A stretch of 64,000 nucleotides of DNA, taken from contig OX243817.1 of assembly GCA_945859605.1 (NCBI GenBank), forward strand, positions 26,778,843-26,842,842, in the 5' to 3' direction. The translations under genes and the position numbers were made by a program. The notes under the pieces were generated by a model. It worked only from the letters and a program-made list of their open reading frames with translations. It had not been told where the DNA came from and searched no databases. This stretch comes from Lumbricus rubellus (lineage: Eukaryota > Annelida > Clitellata > Crassiclitellata > Lumbricidae). Position 1 is the stretch's first letter; every line of letters starts with the position of its first letter. This document shows, in pieces, positions 33,901-47,090 of this stretch.

Positions 33901-36900
33901 AAAGTCATTACTAACCTACTAACTTCAAATGTATAACTATTCCTTATATTCTGTTTGTTTATCTAAAATATCCTTATACTAGACAATACTAATTATAGTC
34001 TAATATGTATTATTTTATTTTGAACTTAGATGTCTCCCGCTGCTTATGTTACCAACTTCCATTTATAGTTACACTGGTACATAGGTGGCCCTGCTAGCGT
34101 GACTTTGGTCCCTTTAGGTCCTTCGTTTGTATCCCAACTTAGCACTGATCTGAAATTGTATCATGCTATGTTTTTTCTTCTTGGGAGCAATAAAAACCTA
34201 TGTTATGTTATGTTAAAACCAATGTTATTATCCTCATTGTCATCTCGCTCATTGTGTTCTGCTGATTGTCTTGATCTTTTGTTCCCTGGACTACAAATGT
34301 TCTGGTCTAACATTGGTCAGTCCATTTGGAATGACCTTCCTCCGTCAATGTGGCTGGCCCTGCGACCTGGAATGGGTTTCCCTACTACTTTTCGTCAAAT
34401 GCCTATTCGTCTCTCTCTCTCTGTCTCATTGCTCAATGTTCTTGATACTTCTATTCGACCGGGGATGGACTGGGAGCGCTCCTAAGTAGGAAACTTTGAA
34501 GGGACGCTATATCAAATTGTTGTAACCATAGATAGCTGGTTTTCCTCATCAGTCTCTCGTTCTTTAAAGTCATTTATTTAAGAGCCATTTATACAAGGTG
34601 GTCTAAATCTTATGTCTCTATCTTTTTCCTACCGAGCTTTCTGACAGCCGTATCTGGCCGCAAATCTCCGGCTGGTTGAGTGTCTGGGTGAACGCGAGGT
34701 TTCTCATTTGAATCTTTGAAGACCTCATTGAAGTAGCGCAGGACAGCGACCCCGTCTCCCCAAGAATGCTCAAAGTTGACTGATGCAACTCCATTGCGTG
34801 TCATGATCAGTGTAAAGCTCTTGTCAAACCACCTGACAAAAACAAATATATGAAAACATAGTTACATACACACATCTGCACACTGTATATTTAAGGTAAT
34901 TATTGCAATGTAATAAAGCCTTTGCAAGTTCAGAAGTACACACTAAAGTCAAAGGTAGACTGAAAGGGGCAAGATTTCAGTCTAAGGCAAAATATTATTA
35001 ATTATTTAGGAAGTTTTATATAGCGCCTCTTCAAGGTAGGCTACTCAGAAGTGCTCCCGGCCCAACTATGGCTTTAATAGATTCCTTATGAACAGAGTGG
35101 AGTGGCCCTGGGCACTAAGCCCAGTGTGACAGAGAGGCCATTTCAGGTTATAAATAGATGGGATAACCGTAGAAGACAAGTAGGATGATTGAATGTGTTT
35201 GGTACATGAGATATGCAAATATGCTCACTTATAGGAAACCAGTGTAGAAAAGGAAGTACAGGCATCATTATGGTCTCAGTGCAAAGGTCCAAAACACAGT
35301 CATACACATTCATTCATTCTATGAATTTATATAGTGCCCCTTGAAGAAACCTACCAACAGGCGCTCCCAGCCCAGCCACTATACGAGTATAGTTGAATAA
35401 GTAGCATTGCAAACCTGAGATGACCAACGAAAGTAACTCCCAAGGCACAAAATTTAAGCCTTGTCATAATCATAAACCTAACGTGGCACAGGAGTTACCT
35501 ATTCCGCTCTGTCCGACCTACTTAAATTGCATATGTGTCATCTGTAATGTAACGTGTAAATAGCATTAGCATGTACATGTATGTGTTCACCTGTTTGCTG
35601 GATCTCCATACAGGAAGAGTCGTGACAAAATGTTCGGATCTTCAGAGTCTGTATCTTCCAGTGAAAGGACAAACGTGGCACTATCGACCAGACGCAACGT
35701 CTGTTCATTGCCTGAAACAAGCACAAGGTATCTCATCATCAGCCACCTCAAAGCCCAACAAACACCCCCACCGATTACCATCACCATAGTGACAACAATC
35801 AACATTGTATGAAAACATTTATAAAGCGCCTATAATTGGGTGAACAGTTCAGAGGCGTCCCAGAGCCACAAGAGAAGAAATTTAGGTTCTGAGAAAAGAA
35901 AATAATGATGAGGGATTACCAGCTAGAATTTGAGATTGAGTAGATGGGGATAGCGTATTAAAAAGAGAGGGACCAATCAAGGCAAAGGATCTGAACTGAG
36001 CCATAGCCGTTCTATTTAGAGGAAATAGACGCTCAAATATGTTTCGAGGCTTGGGCCAGTTTCTCTCTGCTTTTGATCCAAACGTCTCTGTTCAACAGCG
36101 AAGTGGACTATGTGAGGAGGCTGAAAGAGGCCAGAGTATTGCATCTATATTGCTTAGAAATTTATCACGAGTACCATAGTAAATTGTAACGTATTGCTGT
36201 CCTGATTTTGGTTGTCATTACCACCAACTTCACATAAAATGCAATCACTCACAAGTTCACTAACAAACAACATGAAGCAGTGATGGAGAGAACCACAATA
36301 CATACAAGCAAGAAAGACAATGACACTGATGAAGATATTACCAGCTGCTATCAGCTTCTCTCTGGCTTTCGCCCAAACGTCTCTGTTCTCGGCCGTCAGA
36401 ACGCCGACGGAATGTTCCGGTTTGGAAGTTTTGTCATCGATAATGTACTTGAGGCAAGACAGGACTTCAACTGGAGACCGCACGTTGCCTGTTCATTACG
36501 CACAGACCAAAGTTTCAGCCACGAATTCATACAAATAAGTTCCCTTCTAGAAATCTCAAGTATAATGTTTATGAATTTGCAACACAGACTATATAACTAT
36601 ATATATGTTTGTTTACTATCAATCAGGATGATAAATAGCAACACAATACATAGCAAACAAAAATAGAAGCAGACAACAAATGGGAGGATCTGAAGGAAGA
36701 TTTTATGGCTGACTTTTACAAGGTTAGCTGTTTATTAACTATTGTCGCTAACTAGATTTATTTCTTTTTAAGACAGATTTTTAAAGTGGATCCTGGGTAA
36801 AAAATGACATCCTTAGACGACAGCACAGAGTCGGCTGAAGACCACATGGTCTCATTATTTTTGGTGGATATAAGCTCCACAGTATGAGGAAAGTGTTCCG

Positions 36901-39900
36901 GCAGACCAACGTAATAAAAACAAAACTACGAAGTTAAAAACCGGCAAAGTTTAATGAAGAAACTAACCGTCACGATCGAGAATATCAAAGACATAAAAGT
37001 TTCCATTTCTTAGAACTAAAAGATGTTTGGCAGATGTATCCTTCCAAATTTCATCCCGACCAATTCTTAGAACAAAAACACATTCATATTTAAAAACTAG
37101 CACCTTAAGCTTGGAAATTTCCTTGGAAATTTTACTAAAAGCTAATGAAACTGGTATACTATATGTATGTATGTACGTGCACTTGTTATAGCGCCCCTTC
37201 AAGCTCACTACTCAGAGGTGCTCCCGATTACAGAGCGGACACTGCATCGGAGTTTCACGCCGGAGCGCTGAGCAATTGCAAATGAAGGACTTGTCCAAAG
37301 TCCCTAAGAAGTGGTTTGAGGTGGGATTCGAACGTGCAACCTTCCGGCTGCAAGGCAACGAACATACCCACTATACCACCGCACCCCACAGTATGCTTTA
37401 GTCCAAAATAAAGCAAAGGCTACAGGTTTGACAGTTAACGGCGAGCTGTACTGATTCCCAGGTGACCTACAGAGTTGGATCAGCTGTTATGGCAAAACAA
37501 CTTTTCATCCGTTAAACTATTTACGGTTATTCCAAATGAAGAAAACTCACCGTGGAATCCTGGTTGAATTGAAAAGATTTCCATACTGACTCATATCAAG
37601 TGGAAAAGCCTTGTGAATTAACGCACCATACCATGATATGCTCTTTGGCAAAAAACTACAGAACAAAATCCATTTTTATGTAATGTGAAAATAAAGTAAG
37701 TCACCTGAAGGAATGTAAATAGGTATTCTGGTAGTAGGCAGTCAGAATATGGCAGAAATATATAAATACCAGAAATTCACTACAACCCGATTTATGTACG
37801 AAGCCATTTAAAAACCAACTTATATGTTAAAATACAATTACCGTTTAATAATGCCATTTATTTATTTAGTTCAGGCTTCATTTATAATGTTAAAAAAACG
37901 ACAGGTCTGCAGAAAGTGCATATTTAATCAAAAAACTTATATCCACTTCATCCAATTATCTTCCTTAACCTCCATTACTCAGAAATTGGAAGATTTGGTA
38001 GGAAAAAGACAAATCCCAATGACCAGTCAAACCCCCATTAACCTCCGAGTATGAATGTCAATACTAAATCATACTACGTTACTAAATAACATGTTGAATA
38101 ACATGTTGATGTCCCAACAGTTTCACGCTTCCTGTTCAAAGATGTGTGTGATAATTTGATCACAAACCCGGTGCAGGTTGGTCACAACAACATGTTTCAA
38201 CAGCAGCAGAAAGCCTCTCAACCATACTGTCAAGAGAGGAACAAGATGATTACAAATTGTGTAACGAAAGCAACATTTCACGAAACAATTTTCAATGTTA
38301 CCTTACAAATTTTCTAAATCTCTGATTGTCGCTTTTCTCCGGATAAAGATGATAGACCTCAGGTTCGAGGATGTTGGCACGCATTGTCTTCAACAATCGC
38401 ATTGATGAAACAATGAAGTTTGTGGATCTGACAAGCTGCCAAAACAATAGTACCATGTCACAAAGCATCTACATTTGTACATTGGTTACTTTTTAATACA
38501 TTTATGCCAAGGAAAATCACATATCTATGAATTACACAGGTCTGTAGGAAAGCATAGCAGCAGAAAAAATACTGCATAAGCTACTTTGACAGCCAAGTTT
38601 GGGGCTCATTACTTGTCACGGTTGACATGCAACAAGACAGCTAGGGAAACCATTGATGCACACGTAATGGCCGAAATAAACAAATACAGAATGGAGTCAC
38701 AAAATTAGTAAGTACACATGCAGGGGAGGGGTTAACCCAAATAATGATATGTAATTAAATGCATTTGGGGAATCTACTGATGATGTATGTAAGCATAGGA
38801 ATGCTTCGAAATGCATAATGGTGAAGAACATTAATTTTGTCTATTAATTTCTGTGTACATGCTAACTGGATGATCCCTGAGAATAATAATATACAGGTAT
38901 TAGTAAAAATAATTATAGAAGCACACTGTCATCTTTCCAAGCAGTTACTTTGGAAGCGATGTCGTGTGGCAATTTTAATTTATTATAAAGGCAAGGTCCC
39001 ATTCTAAAGGTGAATGACAAAGCCCACTCTAAAACCATGCTTTTCTAACCCCCTTTAGACATCATACAGAGAATCTTTGCAGCAAAATTCTACATCTTGA
39101 TTTGAATCTCTATTAATTTTGCTTCATTTATTCGTTTTTGGTGTCTATGAGAAACGAATATCAATCTACAAATAATTGACATCAAACATATCAGTCCCAC
39201 ATTAAAGACAACAATTCAAATTTTAAATAATTTAGCACAAAAGACCCAGATTTTACGATTGTAGATGACTATGTAAGTAAGTAAGATAGAACCTACTTGA
39301 GTAATAGTAAGTAAGATAGAACCTGCTCATTATAAGCTTTGTTCGGAGCCTCGCTAAACATCATAAATGGATTGTAGTTGAGAACAATCGACTGCCTGTC
39401 TTTCAGGTACATATCAAACCAAGGACCTACACACACACAGACAGACAGACAACAATAGTTTAAAACTCCCACAAACTCAATGTGTTGCAAAACTGCATAG
39501 TAATTTAAAACTCAGCAATGCCCTAACTTTTGAAGTTCTGAAACTCTGAAACTCACAATAAAATGTTTAAATACAATACAATACAATACAATACAATACA
39601 ATAGATAACTCACCAGAAACGTAGCTCGTGTGCTTGTTCTGCTTGTCTTTGGCCTTCAGTGCATCCTGTAGCACTGAAAAAGAAAACCGTAATGTGAATT
39701 AGTGGCTTTTCAATGTCCAAATCAATCTATATATTACAAATAAATGTTTTTCTGAAACAAATAAACTAAAGATGAAAAACATAGGGTAATAGAATAGTCT
39801 TTACAAATATCAATTACCATACAAGCAACTAATTAGGCCCCCAGAAATTTGCGCCAAGAAACTGAAAAATTTGCGCACCAAAAACCATAAATTTGCGCCA

Positions 39901-41188
39901 ATTTTGCGCAAGTTAAAAAATGATAATGTTCGTTATTTTTTCATTGAATCAGTGAACTAATGTGTTTTGTCATAGTTTCTATAACCATGAGATTAATGTA
40001 TTCAGACGATTGCAAAGAATTTTAATCTTGCAAAATTTACGCCCACCGAAATCTACGCTCATTACAAATAGGCCTACAACTTCAAGATGGTATTAATTAT
40101 ATATCATATGCCTATATTATAATGAATCACCAAGTTACAAAACGTGTTGAATAGTAGCCTTCCGTCTTCGTGTGCACGCCGGACGCCTATTATAGATTAA
40201 AATTTAACGAATGCATTTAATGCATTCGTTCTGTCATAAGCTGAGACAGCACGCGACGCTGCCGTGTGATCGCTTTGAGAAACTTATTTTATTGTGTGGC
40301 CGGGAAGTTCAGGAATTTTTTATACTTTAAGTTTTGTGCATTACTACTAAAAATAACGATCTTTAACTAAAAATTCCGATATAATTTCGTCCCATTCAGC
40401 GGCCGCCATTTTTATTATCGCCCATCGGTTTCGTTGCTATGTTGAACTGCCGCGCGCTGAAGTGATTTTTAAGTCAATCAAATCCCAATTTACATAAATT
40501 AGCAAGATTTGGTCAAAAAATGCGCCAAAATCGCGCGGATTGGCAATTTTTGCGCTCTTGCGCAAAACCTGAAAATTTGCGAAAAAGTTGCGCTGCGCAA
40601 GATCGCGAATTTCTGGGGGCCCTAACTAATATAATGATGCCAGCTAATAATAATATTAAAATTAATAATTTAGTATGTTCAGTAATTACAATAAAAATAA
40701 TAACAACAATAATAAAAACTATAATAATACAACTTATAAAATGTAACAATGTAGCATGGCCCAGTCAGTTCTACAAACTGCTTCAGGAATAAAACTTTTA
40801 ACACTCTGATAGAATGCCAAAGACGATAACATAATTTCATACTGGATCAGCCATATCGCAAAAACACATTTTACTTGGCATTATCACTATGCAGATAAAT
40901 ATTAAACTTTATACGAAATCTTTTTGCAAATTGCTTACTGGCTGAGAAGTGCAAGCAAAATTTTTTGACACTGGCTTACCCTTCCCCTCACCATCCCTGA
41001 AACTTTCCACAGCTTTTGTGGTTCTCTGCAGGTCTGCCTGGTTCAAAAGCGGTTCGAGAGCTTTAAGGTATCGTCTGCAAGTATCCTCCAACTTTGGAAC
41101 AGGAAGGCGTGGTAGACTGCGCTGGAAATGATCGGACGGCATGATGCTCTTGTGAAGGAAGTTGAAATCATCGTTCGATGGAGCGGAA
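30951..41188 (-). CDS. CPT2: CPT2, carnitine O-palmitoyltransferase 2, mitochondrial (start exon missing)
   Basis: CPT2 on the inner mitochondrial membrane converts long-chain acylcarnitine to acyl-CoA for beta-oxidation. Exons in transcript order: 40980-41188, 39614-39673, 39323-39426, 38302-38435, 37551-37655, 36968-37065, 36342-36488, 35591-35711, 34633-34832, 33636-33805, 32532-32754, 31699-31887, 30951-31093. They total 1,903 nt (633 residues plus stop; human is 658 in full). Landmarks in order are [89 protein letters not shown] with the catalytic His, [44 protein letters not shown] and [19 protein letters not shown]. The exon at 41188 starts mid-codon (phase 2), so the ATG and transit peptide are in an unfound exon at higher coordinates. 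Confidence 0.95.
32863..33070 (+). mobile_element. tRNA-derived SINE, full length, CPT2 intron
   Basis: A box GGTGGTGTAGTGG, B-box-like GGTTTGAATCC and 3' module GGGAGCGACTCTGAGTAGAA are all present. Confidence 0.9.
33239..33597. mobile_element. hAT-type MITE (Charlie-like ends), 359 bp, CPT2 intron
   Basis: The ends are CAGTGGTTCCCAACC and GGTTGGGAACCGCTG, the termini familiar from hAT-Charlie elements. The 8-bp repeat ATTTAAAC flanks it at 33231-33238 and 33598-33605. Interior carries repeated GGGCCACTTTT motifs and no transposase. Confidence 0.92.
34633..34832 (-). CDS. CPT2: CPT2 active-site exon
   Basis: The exon encodes [19 protein letters not shown] followed by [22 protein letters not shown]. 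The His of FEHSWGDG is the general base in carnitine acyltransferases and is intact. Acceptor tttgtcag and donor CTCG|gtagga. Catalytic competence is inferred from this residue and the intact STSTLSS segment downstream. Confidence 0.94.
35010..35300 (-). mobile_element. LINE-like 3' end in CPT2 intron
   Basis: Begins TATAGCGCCTCTTCAAGG..TACTCAGAAGTGCTCCCGG and extends into GAGAGGCCATTTCAGG and TGATATGCAAATATG-like body sequence. No reverse transcriptase frame remains. Confidence 0.6.
35818..36120 (-). mobile_element. LINE-like 3' end in CPT2 intron, second copy
   Basis: Begins TTATAAAGCGCCTATAATTG..TTCAGAGGCGTCCCAGAG and extends through GAGAGGGACCAATCAAGGCA to the AAATATGTTTCGAGG region. Diverged from the copy at 35010. 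Confidence 0.6.
37177..37389 (-). mobile_element. tRNA-derived SINE, full length, CPT2 intron
   Basis: Reverse copy from TATAGCGCCCCTTCAAGCTC to CTATACCACCGCACCCC. Sense-oriented with respect to CPT2. Confidence 0.9.
39835..40622. mobile_element. Non-autonomous DNA element with GGCCCCCAGAAATT ends, ~790 bp, CPT2 intron
   Basis: The left end GGCCCCCAGAAATTTGCG is the inverse of the right end CGCGAATTTCTGGGGGCC with one difference. Many TTTGCGC/GCGCAAA motifs lie inside both ends. Possible TTA/CTA flanks would suggest PIF/Harbinger with one mutated site, but the superfamily is not certain. No transposase seen. Confidence 0.72.
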
Positions 41189-41334
41189 CTGGAAAGAATT
41201 AATTATTGGATCAGTAAATGCAATGAAAATGTAACAAACTGCAACGTATCAGATGTGTTAGAACTGCATGAAAGAAGAATTTCATAGGGCCATATCTATC
41301 TTTCTATCAATCTATCTATAATGCCACTTTACTT

Positions 41335-41546
41335 GTGGGGCACGGTGGTGTAGTGGTGGCATCGTTGCTTTGGAGCCAGAAGGTTCGAAGTTCGAATCCA
41401 CCTCGCCGTACAAGAACCTTGGGCAAGTCCTTCGCTCACAATTGCTCAGCACTTCGGCATGAAACTCAGATGCAGTGGCCGCTCTGCATTCGGGAGTGCC
41501 TCTGAGTACAGAGAGCTTGAAGGGGCGTTATAACAAGTGCACATGT
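41335..41546 (+). mobile_element. tRNA-derived SINE, full length
   Basis: A box GGTGGTGTAGTGGTGG, B-box-like AGTTCGAATCC and the usual 3' end ACAAGTGCACAT. About 150 bp upstream of CPT2 exon 40980-41188. Confidence 0.9.
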
Positions 41547-42489
41547 AGAAGAAAAAAAACGCAGATCAGAAGGGAGGATATTCAAAACAGGACCCGTGGT
41601 CGAAAAAGAACTATTCTGACATAATTGTATCTAATGGCTGCGTGAACATGTGGAACCACAAAAGCAGCCTCTAGAGGCCAAGCATACAGAGCGGTGACCA
41701 GAACAGGTCTTTTGAAGTTAAAGAAAAAAGATAGTCCAAAAAGATGTCACAGACAATAGAGGAGACCCTATAACAGATAGTGCATTGAGCGGCAGACCGT
41801 GAGACAGAGAAGGATATCCCACATGTATGTAAGCACAGATGTGGCCAAAACAGGGACACCTCTAATATTAAATAGTGATAAGAGAGCATTATTTACCTAA
41901 TAAAGTTTTTTTGTCTAAGGATTTCTGTGTGACAATTTACTTATTATATAAACAAATGGGTTTAAAGAAAAACATAAAGCCTCCTTGAAGTTCATAGATA
42001 CTTAGGTAGGTTTGATGGAAAAATGACAGGTCATTTAAAAGTTGGACCTAATTTAAATGAGGCTGAGAATGCAAGAAACCGCAAGGCCAACAACATCCAT
42101 TGATATCGGGCTTTATAATATTTGCATTGCCAATAAAGATATTGTTTAGCAATAAGCGCAAGATTAAACAAATACTGATAATATGAGACAGTACTTATGG
42201 TCATTACAATAGGACTGACCTGTACTTGTGTGCAAGAATCCAAGAAGCCTGAGGAAAATATGGTCTAGCCTAAAACAATCACCAAATCCTGTAAACATCG
42301 AATAAAAACACAAGTCCTCAATATTACGTAAAATGCATTCAGATTTAGCACCGCAATTTCTTCTGCATTAATTTCTAATTTAAAGCTGTTATTTAAAAAA
42401 TGAAAACCTGAAAACAGGCAGACTGATTTGCAGTGGTTTTATTATTCTGTCAAAGAAGTGCAATTATAATCACCAACTTAGACAAGATA

Positions 42490-42710
42490 CAATACTGAGG
42501 TTGTACAAATCACTTGTTAGGCCACATTTTGAACACTGCATCTACAACTCCAGGCATCGAGTCCATACATGAAACACAGCATGAAAAGCTGGAGAAAGAA
42601 TAAATAAGAGCTACAAAAATGACACGTGGCTACAATGATTTGAGCTATGAAGAAAGGCTGACTAACAACAATGGAGAGGAGGAGCAAATGAGATGCAATT
42701 GAGGCTTGTA
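42490..42710 (+). pseudogene. Degraded non-LTR retrotransposon reverse transcriptase fragment
   Basis: With frameshifts and stops the plus strand reads LYKSLVRPHFEHCI, then a segment like EKLEKE..RATKM, then DLSYEERL. This is the C-terminal part of reverse transcriptases of many LINEs. Only about 70 codons remain. Clade cannot be assigned. Confidence 0.75.
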
Positions 42711-43156
42711 CGAAAGGTGTCACTAGAGTGGGGAAAGTTCAATTGCATGCATGGCACCAGCTCTTTCGTCAGCGTAATCGAGTAGCTTCCAGGTATGTAT
42801 ACCAGCTTATTCAAGACGCTACGTCAAGTCAGAGGTTGCCGGCCGAGGGGTGCCATCTAAGACCTGGCATGCAAGATGCCTACAGACAGTCTACATAAAA
42901 GTTCCGAATAAAAAAGTAAAAAAACAGCTGACCAGCAATTGCAAGATGCGTCCAGAATGCAGAAAATTGCTCATGGTCGACATGTTTTCGCCTACAATTG
43001 CGTCAGAATAAGCTAATGACACGAATTATAATCCGATACGGCTTGTGACAAGGAAACAGCAAATGAAATGAAACGAATCTGAGTCCAAGTTCCTGATGGG
43101 GTCAACAACTAGGCCACACAAACGCACTGCTCCAGATATTGTTTACATAACAAAAG

Positions 43157-43543
43157 CAGCGTTGCCACCCTGAAAAATAAAAAAATCCAAGTTGGTCGGT
43201 GGAAAAAACCCAAGAAAACCCAAGTTGCCCAACTCTTCCGAAATGTAAAAAATTTTCGTCCGAAAAATTTCTGACGAACTTTTTTTTTTGTCATTTTGCT
43301 CAAATCTTCAGGAAATGTCAAAAAAATTTCGGTTCACAAGCAAAAAACCCAAGATTTGCCCGAAAAAACCCAGGTTTTTCACGGAAAAAAACCCATTTTC
43401 CAAGTTCGAAAAAAAACCCAAGATTTTATGCGCCAAAAAACCCCAAGAAAAAACCCAAGTTCTTCGCAAAAAACCCCATTTCCCAAGTTGGGATAAAAAA
43501 AACCCCAAGATCTTGTGAAAAAACCCAAGGAGTGGCAACGCTG
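43157..43543. mobile_element. hAT-type MITE, 387 bp, with AAAACCCAAG repeats
   Basis: The ends are CAGCGTTGCCACCC and AGTGGCAACGCTG. AACAAAAG flanks it at 43149-43156 and 43544-43551. The interior is a run of degenerate AAAACCCAAG-type motifs that produces spurious lysine-rich open frames. Confidence 0.9.
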
Positions 43544-43826
43544 AACAAAAGTAATTGTTGCAAGTTGGACACATAGTTCTGCAGGGTTGTCAGACATCAT
43601 AAATGCTTCGACGTGAGATCACCGTAAAAGTAGCCCAAAAGTCGCGCGATGGACAAGAACACCGATGAAAACTTTGACATTGTTGCCATGTACATTAAAA
43701 TGGCTATGTATCTATAATAATATAATTTAATTCCTTCGTTACTCACGCCACAAGACATACGATGAAACCATCAACGTAAAAATTTATATGACACACTGCT
43801 AGAGTTCTTAGTTCTTACCGTAGACT

Positions 43827-44775
43827 TAGACCTGGAAGTCGACCCCAATAAGTCGACCCCAGTCGACTTGGTCATCCCAAGTCGGGTCGGGTCGTTTCTG
43901 GTCACCGCAACTGACCCCAAGTCGAATTTTGTAGAGAGAAGTCATTTCAAGTTGTTTTTATCACAAGTCGACTTAAACCGACTTGAGACACAAACCTATA
44001 TAGGCTAGTTAAATTTGTCACTTGAAACATAGTTCATTTTTCCACGTTAAATATCATGATCATGAGAGCAGGACAACATTTAAGCAGCTTTTGTAGTGTG
44101 TTTACAATAATGAGTGAGGCCTTTGCTAAACAGAGACTTTGCCTAGGCTACTGATTATTTTACCAGTATAGGCTATCATGCAGACAGCCGTATGCCGATC
44201 TATTCATATAATCTTTGTTAGGCATATTCTATGCCAAAACGTTACGCTTAGGCATGCGCTTAATTAAAATGCATGGGCGGAGATAATAATAATTTAAAAA
44301 ATAATAATAATGAATGTAATCTGAATAATCACAGACAATGGGCAAGCTCAAATTCGTAGGCCTAATAATTTGTCGTCGCAAATACCATGTCAGGTTGTCT
44401 AGGCAACTAGATGGCCCAAAACATAACAAAACTATTCAAACTGACACACAAACAGCCTGAAATGGACTTCAAAAAACTTTCACATATTCATGCATCAATT
44501 AAGTGTTGAGCCTCATTATTCATTGGTAGGCTATGCCCAAATAAAATTAATGATTGCCAAGAAATTGGCTTGACTTCTTGCATTAGTAGCCGTACGTAGA
44601 CCTAGGCTAATGGCTATTACCATGTCAGAAGTCGACTTCAAGTCGAAAGTCGGTTGTTTTTCTGCCAAGTCCGGTCAAGTCGTTTTGACTCCAAGAAGTC
44701 GACTTCAAGTCGACCTCAAGTCACTTTAGGGTCAAGTGGGGTCAGATTAGCTGACCCAAGTCACTCCCAGGTCTA
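43827..44775. mobile_element. hAT-type non-autonomous element, 949 bp, with palindromic AAGTCGACTT motifs
   Basis: The ends are TAGACCTGG and CCAGGTCTA. CGTAGACT flanks it at 43819-43826 and 44776-44783. Both sub-terminal regions hold clusters of AAGTCGACTT and GTCGACCC, which could be transposase-binding repeats by analogy with other hAT elements. No transposase frame is seen. Confidence 0.88.
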
Positions 44776-45155
44776 CGTAGACTAGTCCATTTGCCATAGA
44801 CTAGACTCACTAGAACATGGATTTAGCCTACTATTGTTGGCAACAGGACATAGGCTAGCTATGGCCAGTGACTAGTCTAGTAAAATTATAACCCAGTGAA
44901 CTGCTGCTGTATCAGTGGTCAAATTATGAGAATTCACAATGTCTCCGTGGCGACGGTGTCGACCCAGGAAGGAACAATTCAAAAGGAGCCCAAAATGTCG
45001 TGAGAACAAAATTTGTAATCGCGCGCGTTGAAAAGTAGCCCAACTCATAATTTCGCTGCGACCTGGCAAACCAAGTCAAGAACTCTGGGAAATTTGAGTA
45101 CCATCATCACGTGCCGATTTTACCATAGATAATTATACATCTATTTCCCCCTATT

Positions 45156-45275
45156 ATTACACCACCACCACCACCACCACCACCCTGGCACCACCACCAC
45201 CACCCTGGCACCACCACCACCACCCTGGCACCACCACCACCACCACCCTGGCACCACCACCACCATCCAAAAAAT
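45156..45275. repeat. CCACCACCACCCTGGCA minisatellite
   Basis: CCA triplets with CCCTGGCA inserted every 21 to 24 bp. The minus-strand glycine/tryptophan-rich open frame here is an artefact of the repeat. Confidence 0.9.
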
Positions 45276-46861
45276 AGGGTTTCAGCTGAGCAAGAAAATT
45301 CAAAGCAGCAGAAAACCCAGGTCGGATAAAAAGTAAAAACCACGATCTTGAGGAAGCCCGTGGAATGGTAGGCTTAGGGCCTTAGGCTGACGAGAGCGAC
45401 GTCTTTTGAATGAAATTAGCCTAAGACCAGTCCCATGCAAGACCGCAGCTGTCTCATTCAAAAGATGTCGCCACCGCTGTCTTTATTCCATTCAAAAGAT
45501 GTCGCCCCCGCTGTCTTTATTCCATTCAAAAGATGTCGACATAAAGCAACTTCAAAACTTACGATTTTAATACTTTCACGCTCATTTAGGCCTATAACTC
45601 TACGTCTATAGGTCCTTTGGTTAAGAAGGTAGCCTACGTTAGCAAATTTCACACACATAATTATAGGCCTATATCTACACGCTAATATTGCAGACTTCCT
45701 CTAACTGCATGGTGTGCTTCTTTCTTCAGCAATAGTTAGTCGAGGCAGATTTGAACAGAAGGAGGTCAGCGTTTATTGTAGCTACCAAATAAGCCTACAC
45801 ATTGTTTTGATGACGACGACAGATAGTTTGGTTTAGGGCCTAGAGGTTTGCAGACTTCGAAGACTGACAAGTTGAGGTTTGATTGCAGACGCATGCTTAT
45901 TGCTTATCCAACCGCCAGGGGTATCCTGCAGCCAGCTCCTCTAACTGAGGCTTTTTACTGCAGACTCATGTAGGCCTACCCGTTAGGCGGCTTAGGCCTC
46001 TCTAATTATCATCCCACTCACCAACCGACCTCTCTAACCCGCTGACCCACCTCAAGATCAATTGTATTCTAAGAACCTTGGACCCACCTTGTCTCCACCT
46101 CTTTGGGGTACCCTGCCTTTCCGATAAACTTCGCTTTTGGCCCACTCGAACCTGCCCCAAGCCCCCAACCGTCCACTCCCAACCGGCCGCTTCCCACCCC
46201 ACTCCACGCCACCCAACCGGCAACCCCCAACCTCATCACACTACGACCTCCTAACCGGTACGCCTCTCGTGATAGTTCCGTCTACAGGCAAATTGTTTTT
46301 CTTCCCCTCCCCCCCCATACCCTGTCTCCACCCGGTGGCTCCCCAACCGTCCGCTTTATTTACTTGAAGCACCTCTACCCCTCAGGTGTCTGGTAGGCCA
46401 ATTAATAGGCAGTGGTAACCTTTGAGCGGCAGTCCATGTCATGATCTGGAAGAGCAAAAGAGATGGGGAAGGCAACACGATTGGGTAAACTTATGGTATC
46501 GGGGACCGAATGACGACACTATTCTTAGCCCTAACCGACCCTCACGACGCATAACCTGAACCTAACCGACCATCACAACCCATAAACCGGAACCTAACCG
46601 TCGGTCCCGTATACAATTGTTATGCCCAGGATTGAACGGTGCATTACGATTGACCGGCGCCGAAACGTCCGAAACAAGAACCTGGACTCTTGTGATGTTT
46701 CCCCCAAAATTTGGCCCAAGAGACGACCCAGGTCGGCAAGAGAACGCAGCTGTTCCTTGGCGTTAATTGGTCCCATTGTTTCAAAAGTCAAAGGATCAAA
46801 GTGCTACCACTTTGCATCAGTTGTCCATATTTATTATAATTCTCCCAGATACATCGATCCT

Positions 46862-47058
46862 CTATGGATGGATGGATGGATGAATGATTGGATGGGTGGA
46901 TGGATGATTGGATGGGTGGGTAGGTGGATGGATGGATGGATAGATGGGTGGATGGATTGATTGGTGGGCGGATGGATAGATGGATGGATGGGCCGCGGCG
47001 GATGGATGGATGAATAAATGAATGAATGGATGGATGGATGGACGGGTGGATGGATGGC

Positions 47059-47090
<32 letters not shown>

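Noticed and set aside
38150..38240. Possible extra CPT2 exon
   Set aside because: Neighbouring exons 38302-38435 and 37551-37655 join in phase and match the family without it.
44872..45069. Arg-rich minus-strand start (MSWATFQRARLQILFSRHF) as CPT2 transit peptide
   Set aside because: Composition is suitable, but no donor in phase 2 follows, so it cannot join exon 41188 as read. Kept only as a remark.
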